This document shows, in pieces, positions 47,801-54,828 of a stretch of DNA of 64,000 nt. Positions within the stretch are counted from its first letter, which is position 1, and every line of letters starts with the position of its first letter. The position numbers and the translations under genes are program-made. Under the pieces are notes generated by a model, which was not told the DNA's origin, did no database searches, and saw only the letters and a program-made list of their open reading frames with translations. The stretch comes from Hymenobacter sediminis (GTDB lineage: Bacteria > Bacteroidota > Bacteroidia > Cytophagales > Hymenobacteraceae), in NCBI RefSeq assembly GCF_003231285.1, contig NZ_QKNS01000004.1, forward strand, positions 248,001-312,000. Direction: 5' to 3'.

Positions 47801-48857
47801 TATCGGTGGCGTTGGCCGTGAGCAGGTCCAGGTCGCCGTCGTTGTCCACATCGCCCAGCACCACTTTCTGAGGAAAAGCGCCCACGGCTACCGTGCCGGT
47901 GCCCGAAAACGTGCCCACGCCATTGTTGAGCCGGACGCTGACGGAATTGCTACCCGCGTTGGCGGCCACAAAGTCCAGGTCGCCATCAGCATCCACGTCG
48001 CCCAGGGCCACGCTGGAAGGACGCACGCCGACCGCTCTACTCTGGGCCCCGAATACAGTACCCAAGAACTGCCCTTTGCCATCATTGGTGCAGATGCTCA
48101 CGCTGCCCGCTCCCCCGCCCTGTCCGGCGTCCTGCGCGTCGGTAACCAGCATATCCAGGTCACCGTCCCCATCTACGTCGCCCAGGGCCACGCTGGTGGG
48201 GTGCCCGCCCACAATGGTGTTATAAGGCGCCAGGGTATAAGTGCCGTCGCCATTGTTGAAGCCCACGGCCGCCCGGAACAGGTAGTCATGCACCGTCACA
48301 AAATCCAGGTCCCCATCACCGTCCACGTCGCCCGTCACAATATCAGTAGGCCAGGCGCCCACAACTACCTCGGTGCCCCCTGTGAAGGTGCCCTGCCCGG
48401 TACCACCGGCGGCGACCGTAAACTCCAGCACCTGTTTAGCGACTCCACTGCCGGTAGCACTTTGCAGGGATGCGGGCACCGAAACCCGTACTTGCTCACC
48501 GGGTGCAAAGGGTTGGCTGGGGCTGAACGCGAGGGCAGCCGTGCCGCCGCCCGCCACGGCTCCCGTCCGCCTACCCTGCCGCTGGGCGCCAAACACCCGC
48601 AGGTTGTTAGCAGTAGCGGCGGTAATGGGCTGCGAAAACTGCACGGTAAGCCCGGCCGAAGCCTCCAAAACGGCCGTATGGCGGGCCGGTGTAGTGCCCA
48701 TTACCATGGTGGTTTGCGCGTTACCGGTGGCCGATACCAGCAGCGCTCCGCAGGTCAGGCCTGCACCAACAACAGTCAGGCCGAATGGTACGCGGGAGAG
48801 AAAACGAGCCAGGAAATACCCAAAAGCAAAAGAAGGAGTAAAGTTCTGCAAATTCAA
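41898..48857 (-). CDS. Giant modular surface protein: VCBS/FG-GAP, IPT/TIG and T9SS sorting domain
   Basis: 2319 residues. A Sec signal peptide (about 1-47) is followed by four modules, each an SbsA-like Ig domain (about 59-152, 589-699, 1126-1236 and 1749-1859) and then a run of FG-GAP/VCBS repeats with the Ca-binding core LGDVDxDGDLD (about 160-505, 700-1044, 1236-1585 and 1862-2226). They are separated by IPT/TIG domains (509-587, 1046-1122 and a tandem pair 1589-1747). The final about 85 residues form a type A T9SS C-terminal domain (starting LYPNPANRQF), which directs secretion through the type IX system and attachment to or release from the surface. Such proteins serve as adhesins or glycan-binding factors. 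No catalytic domain is present, and codon-level repeats indicate internal duplication. Confidence 0.93.
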   Translation of the reverse strand: MNLQNFTPSFAFGYFLARFLSRVPFGLTVVGAGLTCGALLVSATGNAQTTMVMGTTPARHTAVLEASAGLTVQFSQPITAATANNLRVFGAQRQGRRTGAVAGGGTAALAFSPSQPFAPGEQVRVSVPASLQSATGSGVAKQVLEFTVAAGGTGQGTFTGGTEVVVGAWPTDIVTGDVDGDGDLDFVTVHDYLFRAAVGFNNGDGTYTLAPYNTIVGGHPTSVALGDVDGDGDLDMLVTDAQDAGQGGGAGSVSICTNDGKGQFLGTVFGAQSRAVGVRPSSVALGDVDADGDLDFVAANAGSNSVSVRLNNGVGTFSGTGTVAVGAFPQKVVLGDVDNDGDLDLLTANATDNTVSLRLNAGNGTFSGATTVSVGAGPEDVVLADLDGNGSLDFATINDEDSSVSVRLNTGAGTFTGTLTLPLPAAGSALVLGDIDADGDADLVAAGRKNATVFLNNGSAAFTAVVPVALGLNPSGLALADVDADGDLDLLASNEDESTVSVRLNGVSRPPIITSFTPSGGRVGTTVVLTGTGLSAATQVRFNGIPAPNFTVDSDARLTVSVPAGATSGPLTVTTPLGTTTSAASYVVQVPPVVTTVAPARNTVAAARSTTPQITFSEPMTAVSADNVRVFGSLLRGRRAGTVTGGGTTALTFSPAQQFAPGELVSVSVPATVEGPSGGVTPHTFQFRAAVPGVSGQANFTGTQNLGVGGECAGVTVGDVDNDGDLDLVATTKHSSSVIMLRLNDGSGNFPVSREIPTDFQSQQALLSDLDADGDLDLLVSSSSTGKISLRLNDGHGSFSGTTALVGGEFLAVGDIDADGDQDILSADSGPGPNVFFNNGNATFTTGTYAALDDAVGLALADVDNDGDLDVVTTHGLISKFAKVGLNDGRGSFTPGPAVAVGAAATAVALADLDGDQDVDLVTVHRTTGRLHVQYNDGRGQFGNLQAVPVGPEPTAIELADVDADGDLDLVVPNYQQQLTSPNTVSVRLNDGHGGFAPAPSAIVTLKDAAYQIALGDLDNDGDLDLLTANAYGNSVSVRFNQPTPAPVISQVSPVRGPVGSLVLLTGRHLVGVREVRFNGQAASYYIINSATQITVRVPAAATTGPITVVSPAGTGTSAQIFTVTQPVAVTSLNPARNSHIAPVAGPVALTFAQPMQTATDLRVFGSQRQGLRSGSLTGAGTPTVAFSPSQPYAPGEEVTVVVPNTLQGAAGSAVQQVYQFRAATSGSGTGNFVAAPPVEVGQLPLGVALGDVDNDGDLDLVSSNARSETISIRRNNGQGSFSGTQEIIMPTGPGQIKLADMDNDQDLDIVISLCHCSWGGTVGEVAIQLNDGTGNFTAAPSIPVPGRLYSVNTGDLDNDGDLDIVLANYSRDSVYVRLNNGQARFSGTHAVAVGTQPKSLVLGDVDNDGDLDLVVANGSDSYTDRPNIVSVRLNNGLGFFSGTQNVPVSGRPQSVTLGDVDNDGDLDLVASTEDYQDKGVSIGLNNGQGVFSAIQTVAVGRQPEAVLLGDIDADGDLDLLTSNVTSKTTSVRLNDGQGVFSAAQEVSVGSAPWEMALGDIDADGDLDLVSVDDQLNSGFIKIFLNSLPAPVLSSFTPTTGEAGTVVTLTGRFFTGASQVTFNGVAASFTVVSATQVTANVPATATTGLIKVTTPYGTAVSATPFVLPTPAIASFTPTAGGPGLVVTLRGNYFTGATGVSFGTVAAASFTVVSATEVTAVVPEGATTATIRLTSPSGTGTSASLFTVLAAPVATTWAPGPNASHVPPTSSIEVAFSRAISAASAGSLRVFGNQRQGQRTGTLTGGGTAALRFVPAQPFAPGEQISVSLPASLLGTEGGRIVKRVFQFRAAAGGPGRGTFAGSSGLSHKLSVNTLRLGDMDGNGDLDIVTNSGYNQLSVVLNQGNGTFATPLYTSNPVVSANPALQLGDFDGDGDLDVATYYNFGMVAIRLNDGRGNLSGTHNVASPDFGGGAYREVPLEVGDIDADGDLDLVTGSPNRGSITALLNDGHGIFSPGPQQLLAVYFTIFRLGDVDNDGDLDLVAIREHDADPGRRVLSILLNDGDGGFTAAASLPLPTVPTGLKLADMDQDGTLDAVITDYEDLPGADHWGLTVLRNNGAARFTVGARRALPASGAVADVLELGDVDADGDVDALTSGQDYRNPEQFVRLFLNDGRGRLNPVTALPTNSPPIAMALGDLDGDGDLDLTADGTAEFGLALRLNGPGVPLGAALGNPLAALVTLYPNPANRQFTVELPAGLLLRPGTLSLVNSLGQVMHTQALAAAPAGSRTTVRIPGLAAGLYLVRLSAEGSPQVVGHLMID

Positions 48858-49423
48858 AACAATTAATTGTACTATAACCCGAATAGGTCAATTCTATTCC
48901 CTAAATGTAAGTGCCTTCAGTAGTTATATTTCTTCTCCAATACAAATTCACCGTTGAGCTTTCATTGCCTTTAGTTTCTCCGCCCGGCCCTGCCACCAAG
49001 TACACTGATTTGCTTAGGCACCAACTCATCGGCAGCCATTGGTGGCAGTTAGGTCAGCGGGCCTTTCGTCTCCACACATAACTAATGCTGTCAGACCTTC
49101 CATCCAAACCTGCGAGAACCGCAACCTAGTGCCTAACAGCACGTCCTGTTGAACAAGCGGTTTCGCTCCCGTCTGGCAGGTAGGGCTGTTGCGTTCCTTC
49201 TCACAAAGTCCAGCAGGGCCGGGCACTCCAAAGGAAGATGCCGGCCATTACATGTGCGGGATGTTGTATCAGGAGCTGTGGTGCGCAAAACGCCGGGCCA
49301 GGGGCGCGCTCTACGCTACTCTCTGCTTTGAAGTCCCCGGCGGGCTTTGCCAGTCAGCAGGAGAACTGTATGCCACTAAATAGCATAAAGCCTGGCGGAA
49401 AGCTGACTGGCTATACTTTTCCG
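48858..49423. other. 566-bp non-coding region upstream of the surface-protein gene
   Basis: No supported gene. Near the surface-protein start it holds the 12-bp palindrome ACAATTAATTGT (about 48859-48870), likely near the promoter. GCCAGTCAGC at 49349-49358 is mirrored by GCTGACTGGC at 49402-49411. Short frames here (60-66 codons) overlap one another in several frames and match no pattern. Confidence 0.5.
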
Positions 49424-49624
49424 TTAGGGTTGTGAAGGTGCCTCTCTCAGGGCACACACGTCTTCCCAGCTTAGTTCCCCATCAATATACCGGCGGTAGA
49501 GCTGCGCAAGGTAACCAGTGGCCTTTTTATACAAATCTGGCCGCACGGCCTGCATCTGCGCTAGTATATAGGCCCGTTGCTGAGGCGTTTGTGCAGCCGG
49601 GCCATATTTCGGATCAGTCTTCAT
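49424..49624 (-). CDS. Small helical protein, hypothetical
   Basis: 66 residues from the ATG ending at 49624 (MKTDPKYGPA...); a second ATG two codons upstream is possible. The sequence is amphipathic and helical (QQRAYILAQMQAVRPDLYKK, then YIDGELSWEDV), with balanced charge and normal codon use, which makes it more credible than the overlapping frames. No family recognised. It has no close neighbour on the same strand except the large surface gene further down. Confidence 0.5.
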   Translation of the reverse strand: MKTDPKYGPAAQTPQQRAYILAQMQAVRPDLYKKATGYLAQLYRRYIDGELSWEDVCALREAPSQP

Positions 49625-49905
49625 AAGCAAGCCATCTAGGACAGCAAGATGCTGAATTACAGACCTGATGTCCAGGAAAAATCACGGTCTTTTGTGACAC
49701 CTGTCGCGTGCTCGATGCAGGGGTAACGCTGGCACCCGTGCCAAGCAGCATATTGGTAGAGAAAAGGTGGAGGCAGGCCGATAATAATGGGGCGTTGGAA
49801 GAGACTACCCGAGCGTAACCAAGCCGTGGCATTAGGCTTGCAAAGAATCAGTCAGGCACACAATGCTGCTTCTATTCCTTTCACTCCCAACTTCTTCCCT
49901 CCATC

Positions 49906-50238
49906 ATGAAAGCTTCCATCTTCTCCCTCGTTGCTGCTCTGGGCCTGCTGGCCAGTTCCTCTTCCTTCGCTGCTTCGGCCGCCGCTGCTGATCCTTACAA
50001 AGCCCGTAAGGAGGCCATCAAGTATGACCGCAAAGCCGAGGTTGAGCGCGCCCGGCGGGAAGCAGCCTACCGCAAGGCGGAACTAGAACGCCAGCGCCGC
50101 TTGGCCGCCGAGCGCCAACGCCTGGAACAACAACGCCGCCTGGAGCAACAGCGCGCTCAGGAGAGGGCCCGCTGGGAAGCCCAGCACCGCCGCCACGACG
50201 ACCACAGCCACAGCCGCGACTATGGCTACCGTCGCTAA
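49906..50238 (+). CDS. Secreted Arg/Ala/Glu-rich coiled-coil protein
   Basis: 110 residues. Signal peptide at 1-26 (ending SAAAA). The mature part is one long charged helix, with runs such as RRLAAERQRLEQQRRLEQQ (about 64-84), and ends in a His/Asp/Arg-rich tail with HDDHSHSRDYGYRR. It probably forms a coiled coil in the periplasm. No known family; small charged envelope proteins of this kind may bind metal through the His tail, but this is speculation. It has its own terminator. Confidence 0.75.
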   Translation: MKASIFSLVAALGLLASSSSFAASAAAADPYKARKEAIKYDRKAEVERARREAAYRKAELERQRRLAAERQRLEQQRRLEQQRAQERARWEAQHRRHDDHSHSRDYGYRR

Positions 50239-50260
50239 CTACTTCCTACCCCCTGTCTAG

Positions 50261-50296
50261 TACCAAAGCCCTGACAGCTCTGTCGGGGCTTTGGTA
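50261..50296 (+). terminator. Terminator after the coiled-coil protein gene
   Basis: 16-bp stem with one mismatch (50261-50276 with 50281-50296) and 4-base loop, with the AAAGCCCTGAC core common to terminators of this genome, 22 bp after the stop. Confidence 0.85.
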
Positions 50297-50492
50297 TTAT
50301 GGGCAGCACCGGGCACGTTGGGTTTGTGAGGTTGAAAACAGATGTCTGAACGCTGGGTTAATACCTCCTCTTTTAGGAAGCAAGCCCAGTTAATCTGGAC
50401 AATTCCTAGAAAACAAATATAACAGGAGCTTTCTCGGCGGTATCCGGGTTAGAAGGAATACATTTAATTTTCTTTTAAGGCCAAGGCAGTTT

Positions 50493-50512
50493 GTATTGCT
50501 TTTGCGCAATAC
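50493..50512. promoter_or_regulatory. Inverted repeat just before the desaturase gene
   Basis: GTATTGC-TTTTGC-GCAATAC, perfect 7-bp arms ending 8 bp before the ATG. A hairpin or operator here would directly affect translation or repression. Confidence 0.45.
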
Positions 50513-50520
50513 TACTTCCA

Positions 50521-51606
50521 ATGACCAGACCCCTCAAGTTTACCAACGTTACCCGCTCTACCTTTTTCGCCACGGTGCGCGAACGGGTTGATGTCTATTT
50601 CCAGAGCCAGCAGCTCTCCCGCCACGCCAACGGGGCCATGTGGGCTAAAACCATCTTCTTCTTAACGGCCTTTGTGGGGGTGTACGCCCTGATTATATCT
50701 GGCCTGTTCGGTCCCTGGGCGATGCTAGGGCTGGCCGGCGTGCTGGGCGCCTGCTGCGCCTTCATCGGCTTTAATATCTGCCACGACGCCCTGCACGGCG
50801 CCTTTTCAGCCAACAAGCACGTCAATAAGGGGTTTAGCCTGCTCTTCAACCTGATTGGCGCTAATCCCTACGTCTGGACTATTACGCACAACATCGTGCA
50901 CCATACCTACACCAACATTCCAGGCCACGATGAAGACATTGAGGTAGCGCCGGGGCTGATTCGGTTGTCGGTGGATGAGCCAGTGCGGCCGTGGCAGCGT
51001 TTTCAGCACCTGTACGCCTTTCCGCTCTACGGGCTAGCGTCGTTGTCGTGGGTAGTGCGTAAAGATTATATCAAGTTTTTCCGGTCGAAGATCGGGCAGC
51101 ATCCCACTGTCAATCACCCTCGCAAAGAGTACATTAATCTTTTTGCCTACAAGGCCCTATACTACCTGCTGTTCATCGTGGTACCGCTGGTAGTGCTGCC
51201 CATTACCTGGTGGCAGTTCCTGATTGGCTTCCTGGGCTTGCATCTAGTGGAGGGCCTGGTGCTGGGCTTGGTGTTCCAGTTGGCGCACGTGGTTGAGGGT
51301 ACGGAGTTTCCTACCCCCGATGAAAGTGGTGACATACAGGAAGCCTGGGCCGTACACCAGCTGCGCACCACAGCCAACTTCGCCCCGCGTAGCGCTGTGG
51401 CTAGTTTCCTGTGCGGGGGTTTGAACCGGCAGATTGAGCACCATTTGTTTCCACGCGTCTGCCACATTCACTACCCTGCCCTGGCCGGCATCATCCGGCA
51501 AACTGCGCAGGAGTTTGAGTTGCCCTACATCGAAAACCCCTCGTTTCTGGCGGCACTCCGCTCGCACTACCGCATCCTGCACCAGTTGGGGCGGGCAGCT
51601 GTGTAA
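50521..51606 (+). CDS. Membrane fatty acid desaturase
   Basis: 361 residues from the ATG at 50521 (MTRPLKFTN...); an ATG at 50491 would carry a ten-residue leader that overlaps an inverted repeat. The three histidine boxes that hold the di-iron centre are HDALH (88-92), HNIVHH (123-128) and QIEHH (304-308). The QxxHH third box marks front-end-type desaturases, although no cytochrome b5 domain is fused. Four membrane helices flank the boxes. It makes unsaturated acyl chains in membrane lipids, useful for cold adaptation. It stands alone; the electron donor is not encoded nearby. Confidence 0.95.
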   Translation: MTRPLKFTNVTRSTFFATVRERVDVYFQSQQLSRHANGAMWAKTIFFLTAFVGVYALIISGLFGPWAMLGLAGVLGACCAFIGFNICHDALHGAFSANKHVNKGFSLLFNLIGANPYVWTITHNIVHHTYTNIPGHDEDIEVAPGLIRLSVDEPVRPWQRFQHLYAFPLYGLASLSWVVRKDYIKFFRSKIGQHPTVNHPRKEYINLFAYKALYYLLFIVVPLVVLPITWWQFLIGFLGLHLVEGLVLGLVFQLAHVVEGTEFPTPDESGDIQEAWAVHQLRTTANFAPRSAVASFLCGGLNRQIEHHLFPRVCHIHYPALAGIIRQTAQEFELPYIENPSFLAALRSHYRILHQLGRAAV

Positions 51607-51631
51607 GCGCAGAGGTTTTCACCCGAAAGCC

Positions 51632-51694
51632 TACCCCCTCTTAAACACCAAAGCCCCGGCACTGTGCCGGGGCTTTGGTGTTTAAGAGGGGGTA
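51632..51694. terminator. Perfect 30-bp palindromic terminator
   Basis: Arms 51632-51661 and 51665-51694 are exact complements over 30 bases around CTG. The stem starts TACCCCCTC and includes the AAAGCCCCGGC core, with its outer end overlapping the CTACCCC motif. It serves the convergent desaturase and RmlD-type genes. Confidence 0.9.
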
Positions 51695-51700
51695 ACATAC

Positions 51701-52558
51701 TTAGGCTGCCAGCCGGCTTAAGCAGACTTTCAGACTTTCGCGCCAGTGCGGAATAGCCACGCCCAATTGGGTTTTAGCCTTCGACTTATCCATGACCGAA
51801 AAGGCGGGCCGGGTAGCTTTGGTGGGATATTCGGCGGTGCGGATGGGTAGGGTGCGGGTAGACAAACCGCCCAGCTCGAAGATAGCCACCGCGAAATCGT
51901 ACCAAGAGGTCAGGCCCTCGTTGCTGTAGTGGTAAATACCGTACTGCTGATTCTGCTGCTCGATGATAGTAAGAATGCAGCCGGCCAGGTCGATGGCGTA
52001 GGTGGGCGTGCCAACCTGGTCCCAAATCACCCTCATTTCTTCCCGCTCCCGGCCAAACTTCAGCATGGTTTTCACGAAGTTGCCTGCGTACTCCGAGTAC
52101 AACCAGCTGGTGCGCAGAATGAAATACTGACTTGTATGGGCCGGAATTACCTGCTCGCCTTCCAGCTTGGTGAGGCCATACACGCTAATGGGTGCAGCTT
52201 CGTCGGTTTCCAGCAGGGGCGTATTGCCGGTGCCGGCAAACACGAAATCGGTGGATATGTGGATGAGCGTAGCGTTATGCTCCCCGCACAGCCGAGCCAG
52301 GTTCTCAGCACCGTCGCGGTTTACTTTGCGGGCAATTTCTACTTCCTCCTCGGCCTTGTCTACAGCAGTGTAAGCGGCGCAATTAATCACGTAAGCCGGC
52401 TGATACTGTGCAAAAACGGCTTGCAGCGCCTCTGCATTCAGAATGTTAGCCTGCTCTTCGGGCAGGAACACTAGGCTGGTCAGGTTACGCTCCCTGGAAA
52501 CGTGTTGCAGGCATTGGCCTAGTTGCCCGGAGGCCCCGAAAACGAGAGTATGGCTCAT
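51701..52558 (-). CDS. rfbD: dTDP-4-dehydrorhamnose reductase (RmlD-type)
   Basis: 285 residues from the ATG ending at 52558 (MSHTLVFGASGQLG...); an earlier ATG at 52594 puts 12 unlikely residues before the fold. The Rossmann glycine motif GASGQLG is at 8-14 and the SDR pair Y127 and K131 in YGLTK. It reduces dTDP-4-dehydro-L-rhamnose to dTDP-L-rhamnose with NAD(P)H, for surface polysaccharide. The other rml genes (A, B and C) are not in the window, so it is a stand-alone copy and could serve another sugar-nucleotide or nonsugar substrate. Confidence 0.85.
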   Translation of the reverse strand: MSHTLVFGASGQLGQCLQHVSRERNLTSLVFLPEEQANILNAEALQAVFAQYQPAYVINCAAYTAVDKAEEEVEIARKVNRDGAENLARLCGEHNATLIHISTDFVFAGTGNTPLLETDEAAPISVYGLTKLEGEQVIPAHTSQYFILRTSWLYSEYAGNFVKTMLKFGREREEMRVIWDQVGTPTYAIDLAGCILTIIEQQNQQYGIYHYSNEGLTSWYDFAVAIFELGGLSTRTLPIRTAEYPTKATRPAFSVMDKSKAKTQLGVAIPHWRESLKVCLSRLAA

Positions 52559-52670
52559 GAAAAAAGCTGAGTTGTGGCGAAAAGCAGGTGACACCTTTTG
52601 TCATTTCTCCTGGAACAACAGGCAAGGTGATGGGCTGCAAATTAGCCTTTTCAACTCAGCTTCAAACGTC

Positions 52671-53585
52671 TTATTGGATAGGCCGCTTGTTCTTGATTGG
52701 CTCAAAGCGCTGCTCCCGGGGCTGCTTTTCGCTGAGGTAGCGCCAGTAGCGCAGAGGCATGTGGCGGCGGTGCAGCTTCATGTTTTTGCGCTCCGGTATG
52801 TTTACGTGGTCGAAGTACGACTGCCAGAGCAGCTTGAACAGGGGTTCCCGTTCGTCGAGCACGGTAGCGGAAATATCGGTGGTGCGCTGGGGCGCGTTGG
52901 TTTCAAACTGCACCACGTCGGTGCGGTGCAAATCGTAGTAGAGGCCGTAGCGACGGCGGCGGTCGAAAATCAGCCAGCGTTGGTCGGCGTAGCGCTTCGT
53001 GAAGTGAGGCGCAATCAGCGGCAGCACGTCGAAATCGGGGTCGATGGTAGCGTGAAACAGCCCGTCGGAGGTTTTCTCGAAGCGCACAAAAGCTTCCATG
53101 CGGTGCTTTTCGCGGTACATCTGCTGGGCAATGCTAGCCACGCGGCGCACATTGTCGTCGGCGTAGTTGTCGGAAATGTCGCGGCCGGCACGCATGGCCA
53201 GGTCGGCATAGCGGAAAATCAGCAACTCCCGGTCTGGCTGCTCGCTCAGAAATGTGTGGAACAAGCGGGTGCGGGCTTCCTCGTTCATGTGCCGGAGCAG
53301 GCCTTCCCACACGCGGGCCGCAGTGGCCTCGTGGGTATCAATCTGCACAGGCTGGGCAAACAAGCCGCCCTGCACCGCGCCCAGGGGCTGAATGCTATTC
53401 GGGGCCGACTTGCGCTCATAAATGGTAAATAGCACCGTTAGCAGCCCTTCAAACGACCCATCGTAAGTGTAATCAAGCGGCGGATTGGTGAGCTGCACCA
53501 CCGTAGAGCGCGCGGCCACCGAACCAGCCGTTTGGCGGGCAGCATTGCCTTTTCCGGACGTAAGTGGGGTTAACGAACGACTCAT
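52671..53585 (-). CDS. TIGR03915-family (DUF4130) putative DNA metabolism protein
   Basis: 304 residues. The first 40 residues are a variable leader, after which the DYTYDGSFEGLLTVLF start typical of TIGR03915 proteins appears, followed by a C-terminal DUF4130 region with FVRFEKTSDGLFHATIDPDFDVL and HFTKRYADQRWLIFDRRRRYGLYYD. The family is usually paired with a radical-SAM protein of TIGR03916, present here about 1.2 kb upstream on the same strand. The pair is predicted, not proven, to modify or repair DNA. The alpha/beta-hydrolase gene lies only 11 bp away and is probably co-transcribed. Confidence 0.85.
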   Translation of the reverse strand: MSRSLTPLTSGKGNAARQTAGSVAARSTVVQLTNPPLDYTYDGSFEGLLTVLFTIYERKSAPNSIQPLGAVQGGLFAQPVQIDTHEATAARVWEGLLRHMNEEARTRLFHTFLSEQPDRELLIFRYADLAMRAGRDISDNYADDNVRRVASIAQQMYREKHRMEAFVRFEKTSDGLFHATIDPDFDVLPLIAPHFTKRYADQRWLIFDRRRRYGLYYDLHRTDVVQFETNAPQRTTDISATVLDEREPLFKLLWQSYFDHVNIPERKNMKLHRRHMPLRYWRYLSEKQPREQRFEPIKNKRPIQ

Positions 53586-53596
53586 GGGTAGGGAAA

Positions 53597-54481
53597 TTAG
53601 GTAGCAGCAGGCGGCGAAACAGCCTGCAGAAACTCCAGCAGGAGCCGGTTTACTTTCTCAGGTTCTTCCTGGTGCAGCCAATGGGTAGCCTGGTCGAAAT
53701 ACGTCAGCTCGCCCTGGTCGCACAGGTTCATACTTAGCTGCGCCAATACTGGCTCCAAGAAACTGTCCTGCCAGCCCCAGAGCATGCGCACCGGAATCCG
53801 GATGCGGCCAGCTTCGCCTACCCTGCTCGGCTTCCGGAACGCTGCCCGGTACCAGTTGATCATGGCGGTGGGGGCGCCGGGCTGGGCCCAGGCTTCGGTG
53901 TAGCGGTGCAAATCGTCGGTGGTGAAAGTGCCGGGCCGACTGGTACCTCGCAAGGCCCCGCGCCCAAACCGAAACTGCCGTCGCCGAAACAGCTTTTCGG
54001 GTAGCCAAGGCAACTGGAAGAAGAAGATATACCAGCTTTTCAGTAGCTGCTGCGGCGCCCGGCGGAGGGCCCGACCCAGTACGGCCGGATGCGGCACATT
54101 CAGGATGGCAACTCCGTGCAAACGAGCCGGATGATGCGCTGCCAGCCACCACGTTACGGCCGCGCCCCAGTCGTGCCCAATCAGGGTAGCTTTTCCTACC
54201 CCCGCTGCATCCAGCAACCCTAGTATGTCGGCCCCTAGTTGCTCCATGCGGTAGTCGGCTACGCGGGGCGGTTTGTCGCTGAGGTTGTAGCCGCGCTGGT
54301 CAGGCACCCACACGCGGTAGCCAGCGGCGGCCAGCGCCTGTATCTGGTGGCGCCAGCCGTACCAAAATTCCGGAAAGCCGTGCAGCAAAATCACCAGGGG
54401 CCCGGCGGCCGGGCCGCACTGCACCACATGGAGCCGGATGCCGTTGGTGGAAACGTGGTGATGTTCAAGGTTGAAAGCCAT
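53597..54481 (-). CDS. Epoxide-hydrolase-like alpha/beta hydrolase
   Basis: 294 residues. The oxyanion motif HGFPEFWYGW is at 34-43 and the nucleophile D104 in GHDWGAA, which marks the epoxide-hydrolase/haloalkane dehalogenase branch; the catalytic His is expected near the end (THWLHQEEP). A basic region around residues 148-160 with YIFFFQLPWLPEKLF is the cap entry seen in soluble epoxide hydrolases. It opens epoxides or cleaves carbon-halogen bonds. It lies within the putative DNA-repair gene pair, 11 bp from the DUF4130 gene, and the functional link is unclear. Confidence 0.85.
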   Translation of the reverse strand: MAFNLEHHHVSTNGIRLHVVQCGPAAGPLVILLHGFPEFWYGWRHQIQALAAAGYRVWVPDQRGYNLSDKPPRVADYRMEQLGADILGLLDAAGVGKATLIGHDWGAAVTWWLAAHHPARLHGVAILNVPHPAVLGRALRRAPQQLLKSWYIFFFQLPWLPEKLFRRRQFRFGRGALRGTSRPGTFTTDDLHRYTEAWAQPGAPTAMINWYRAAFRKPSRVGEAGRIRIPVRMLWGWQDSFLEPVLAQLSMNLCDQGELTYFDQATHWLHQEEPEKVNRLLLEFLQAVSPPAAT

Positions 54482-54538
54482 AGGTTTCCTACCCCCAGCA
54501 GCCCGGCAAGGTTGCCCTGGGCTTTACCCCGCTTTCAC

Positions 54539-54724
54539 TCAGGCTGCCTCTGAGCGCTGCGCTTTGCGGGCAGCGTTGGCACGGGCAGCTTCATGGTGCA
54601 ATTGCTGCACCATGGGTAGTAACTCGGAAAGCTTGCAGCAGCAGGCCATCCGGGCCACTTTCACGGGTTTGGAGGCTTCCGCAGAAGCGGCCGACGCGTC
54701 GGCGGCGCGATGGGAGATAGTCAT
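54539..54724 (-). CDS. Small Cys-containing protein, hypothetical
   Basis: 61 residues from the ATG ending at 54724 (MTISHRAADAS...); the frame is open upstream to 54811 but that part is less convincing. It has ACCCKLSELL in the middle (three adjacent Cys) and an Ala/Arg-rich amphipathic C-terminal helix. It lies between the radical-SAM gene and the hydrolase on the same strand. The three cysteines could bind metal; no family recognised. It may be a spurious frame. Confidence 0.4.
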   Translation of the reverse strand: MTISHRAADASAASAEASKPVKVARMACCCKLSELLPMVQQLHHEAARANAARKAQRSEAA

Positions 54725-54828
54725 GGCGGCTTGGTTCACTGATGGTTTGTTTTCGGGTAGTTCGGGTAAGAAAAAGTTGCTTTTCGCTCCTGCCAACACA
54801 CTAAAAATCAACCGCCAAAAACGAAAGC

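Noticed and set aside
41898-48857. Apparent periodic DNA repeats that could be read as a CRISPR-like array
   Set aside because: The repeats are in frame, vary in spacing and encode the LGDVDxDGDLD motif; there are no uniform spacers or cas genes.
49026-49435. Overlapping short frames of 60-66 codons before the small helical gene
   Set aside because: They occupy several frames, have no recognisable motif and no coherent codon use.
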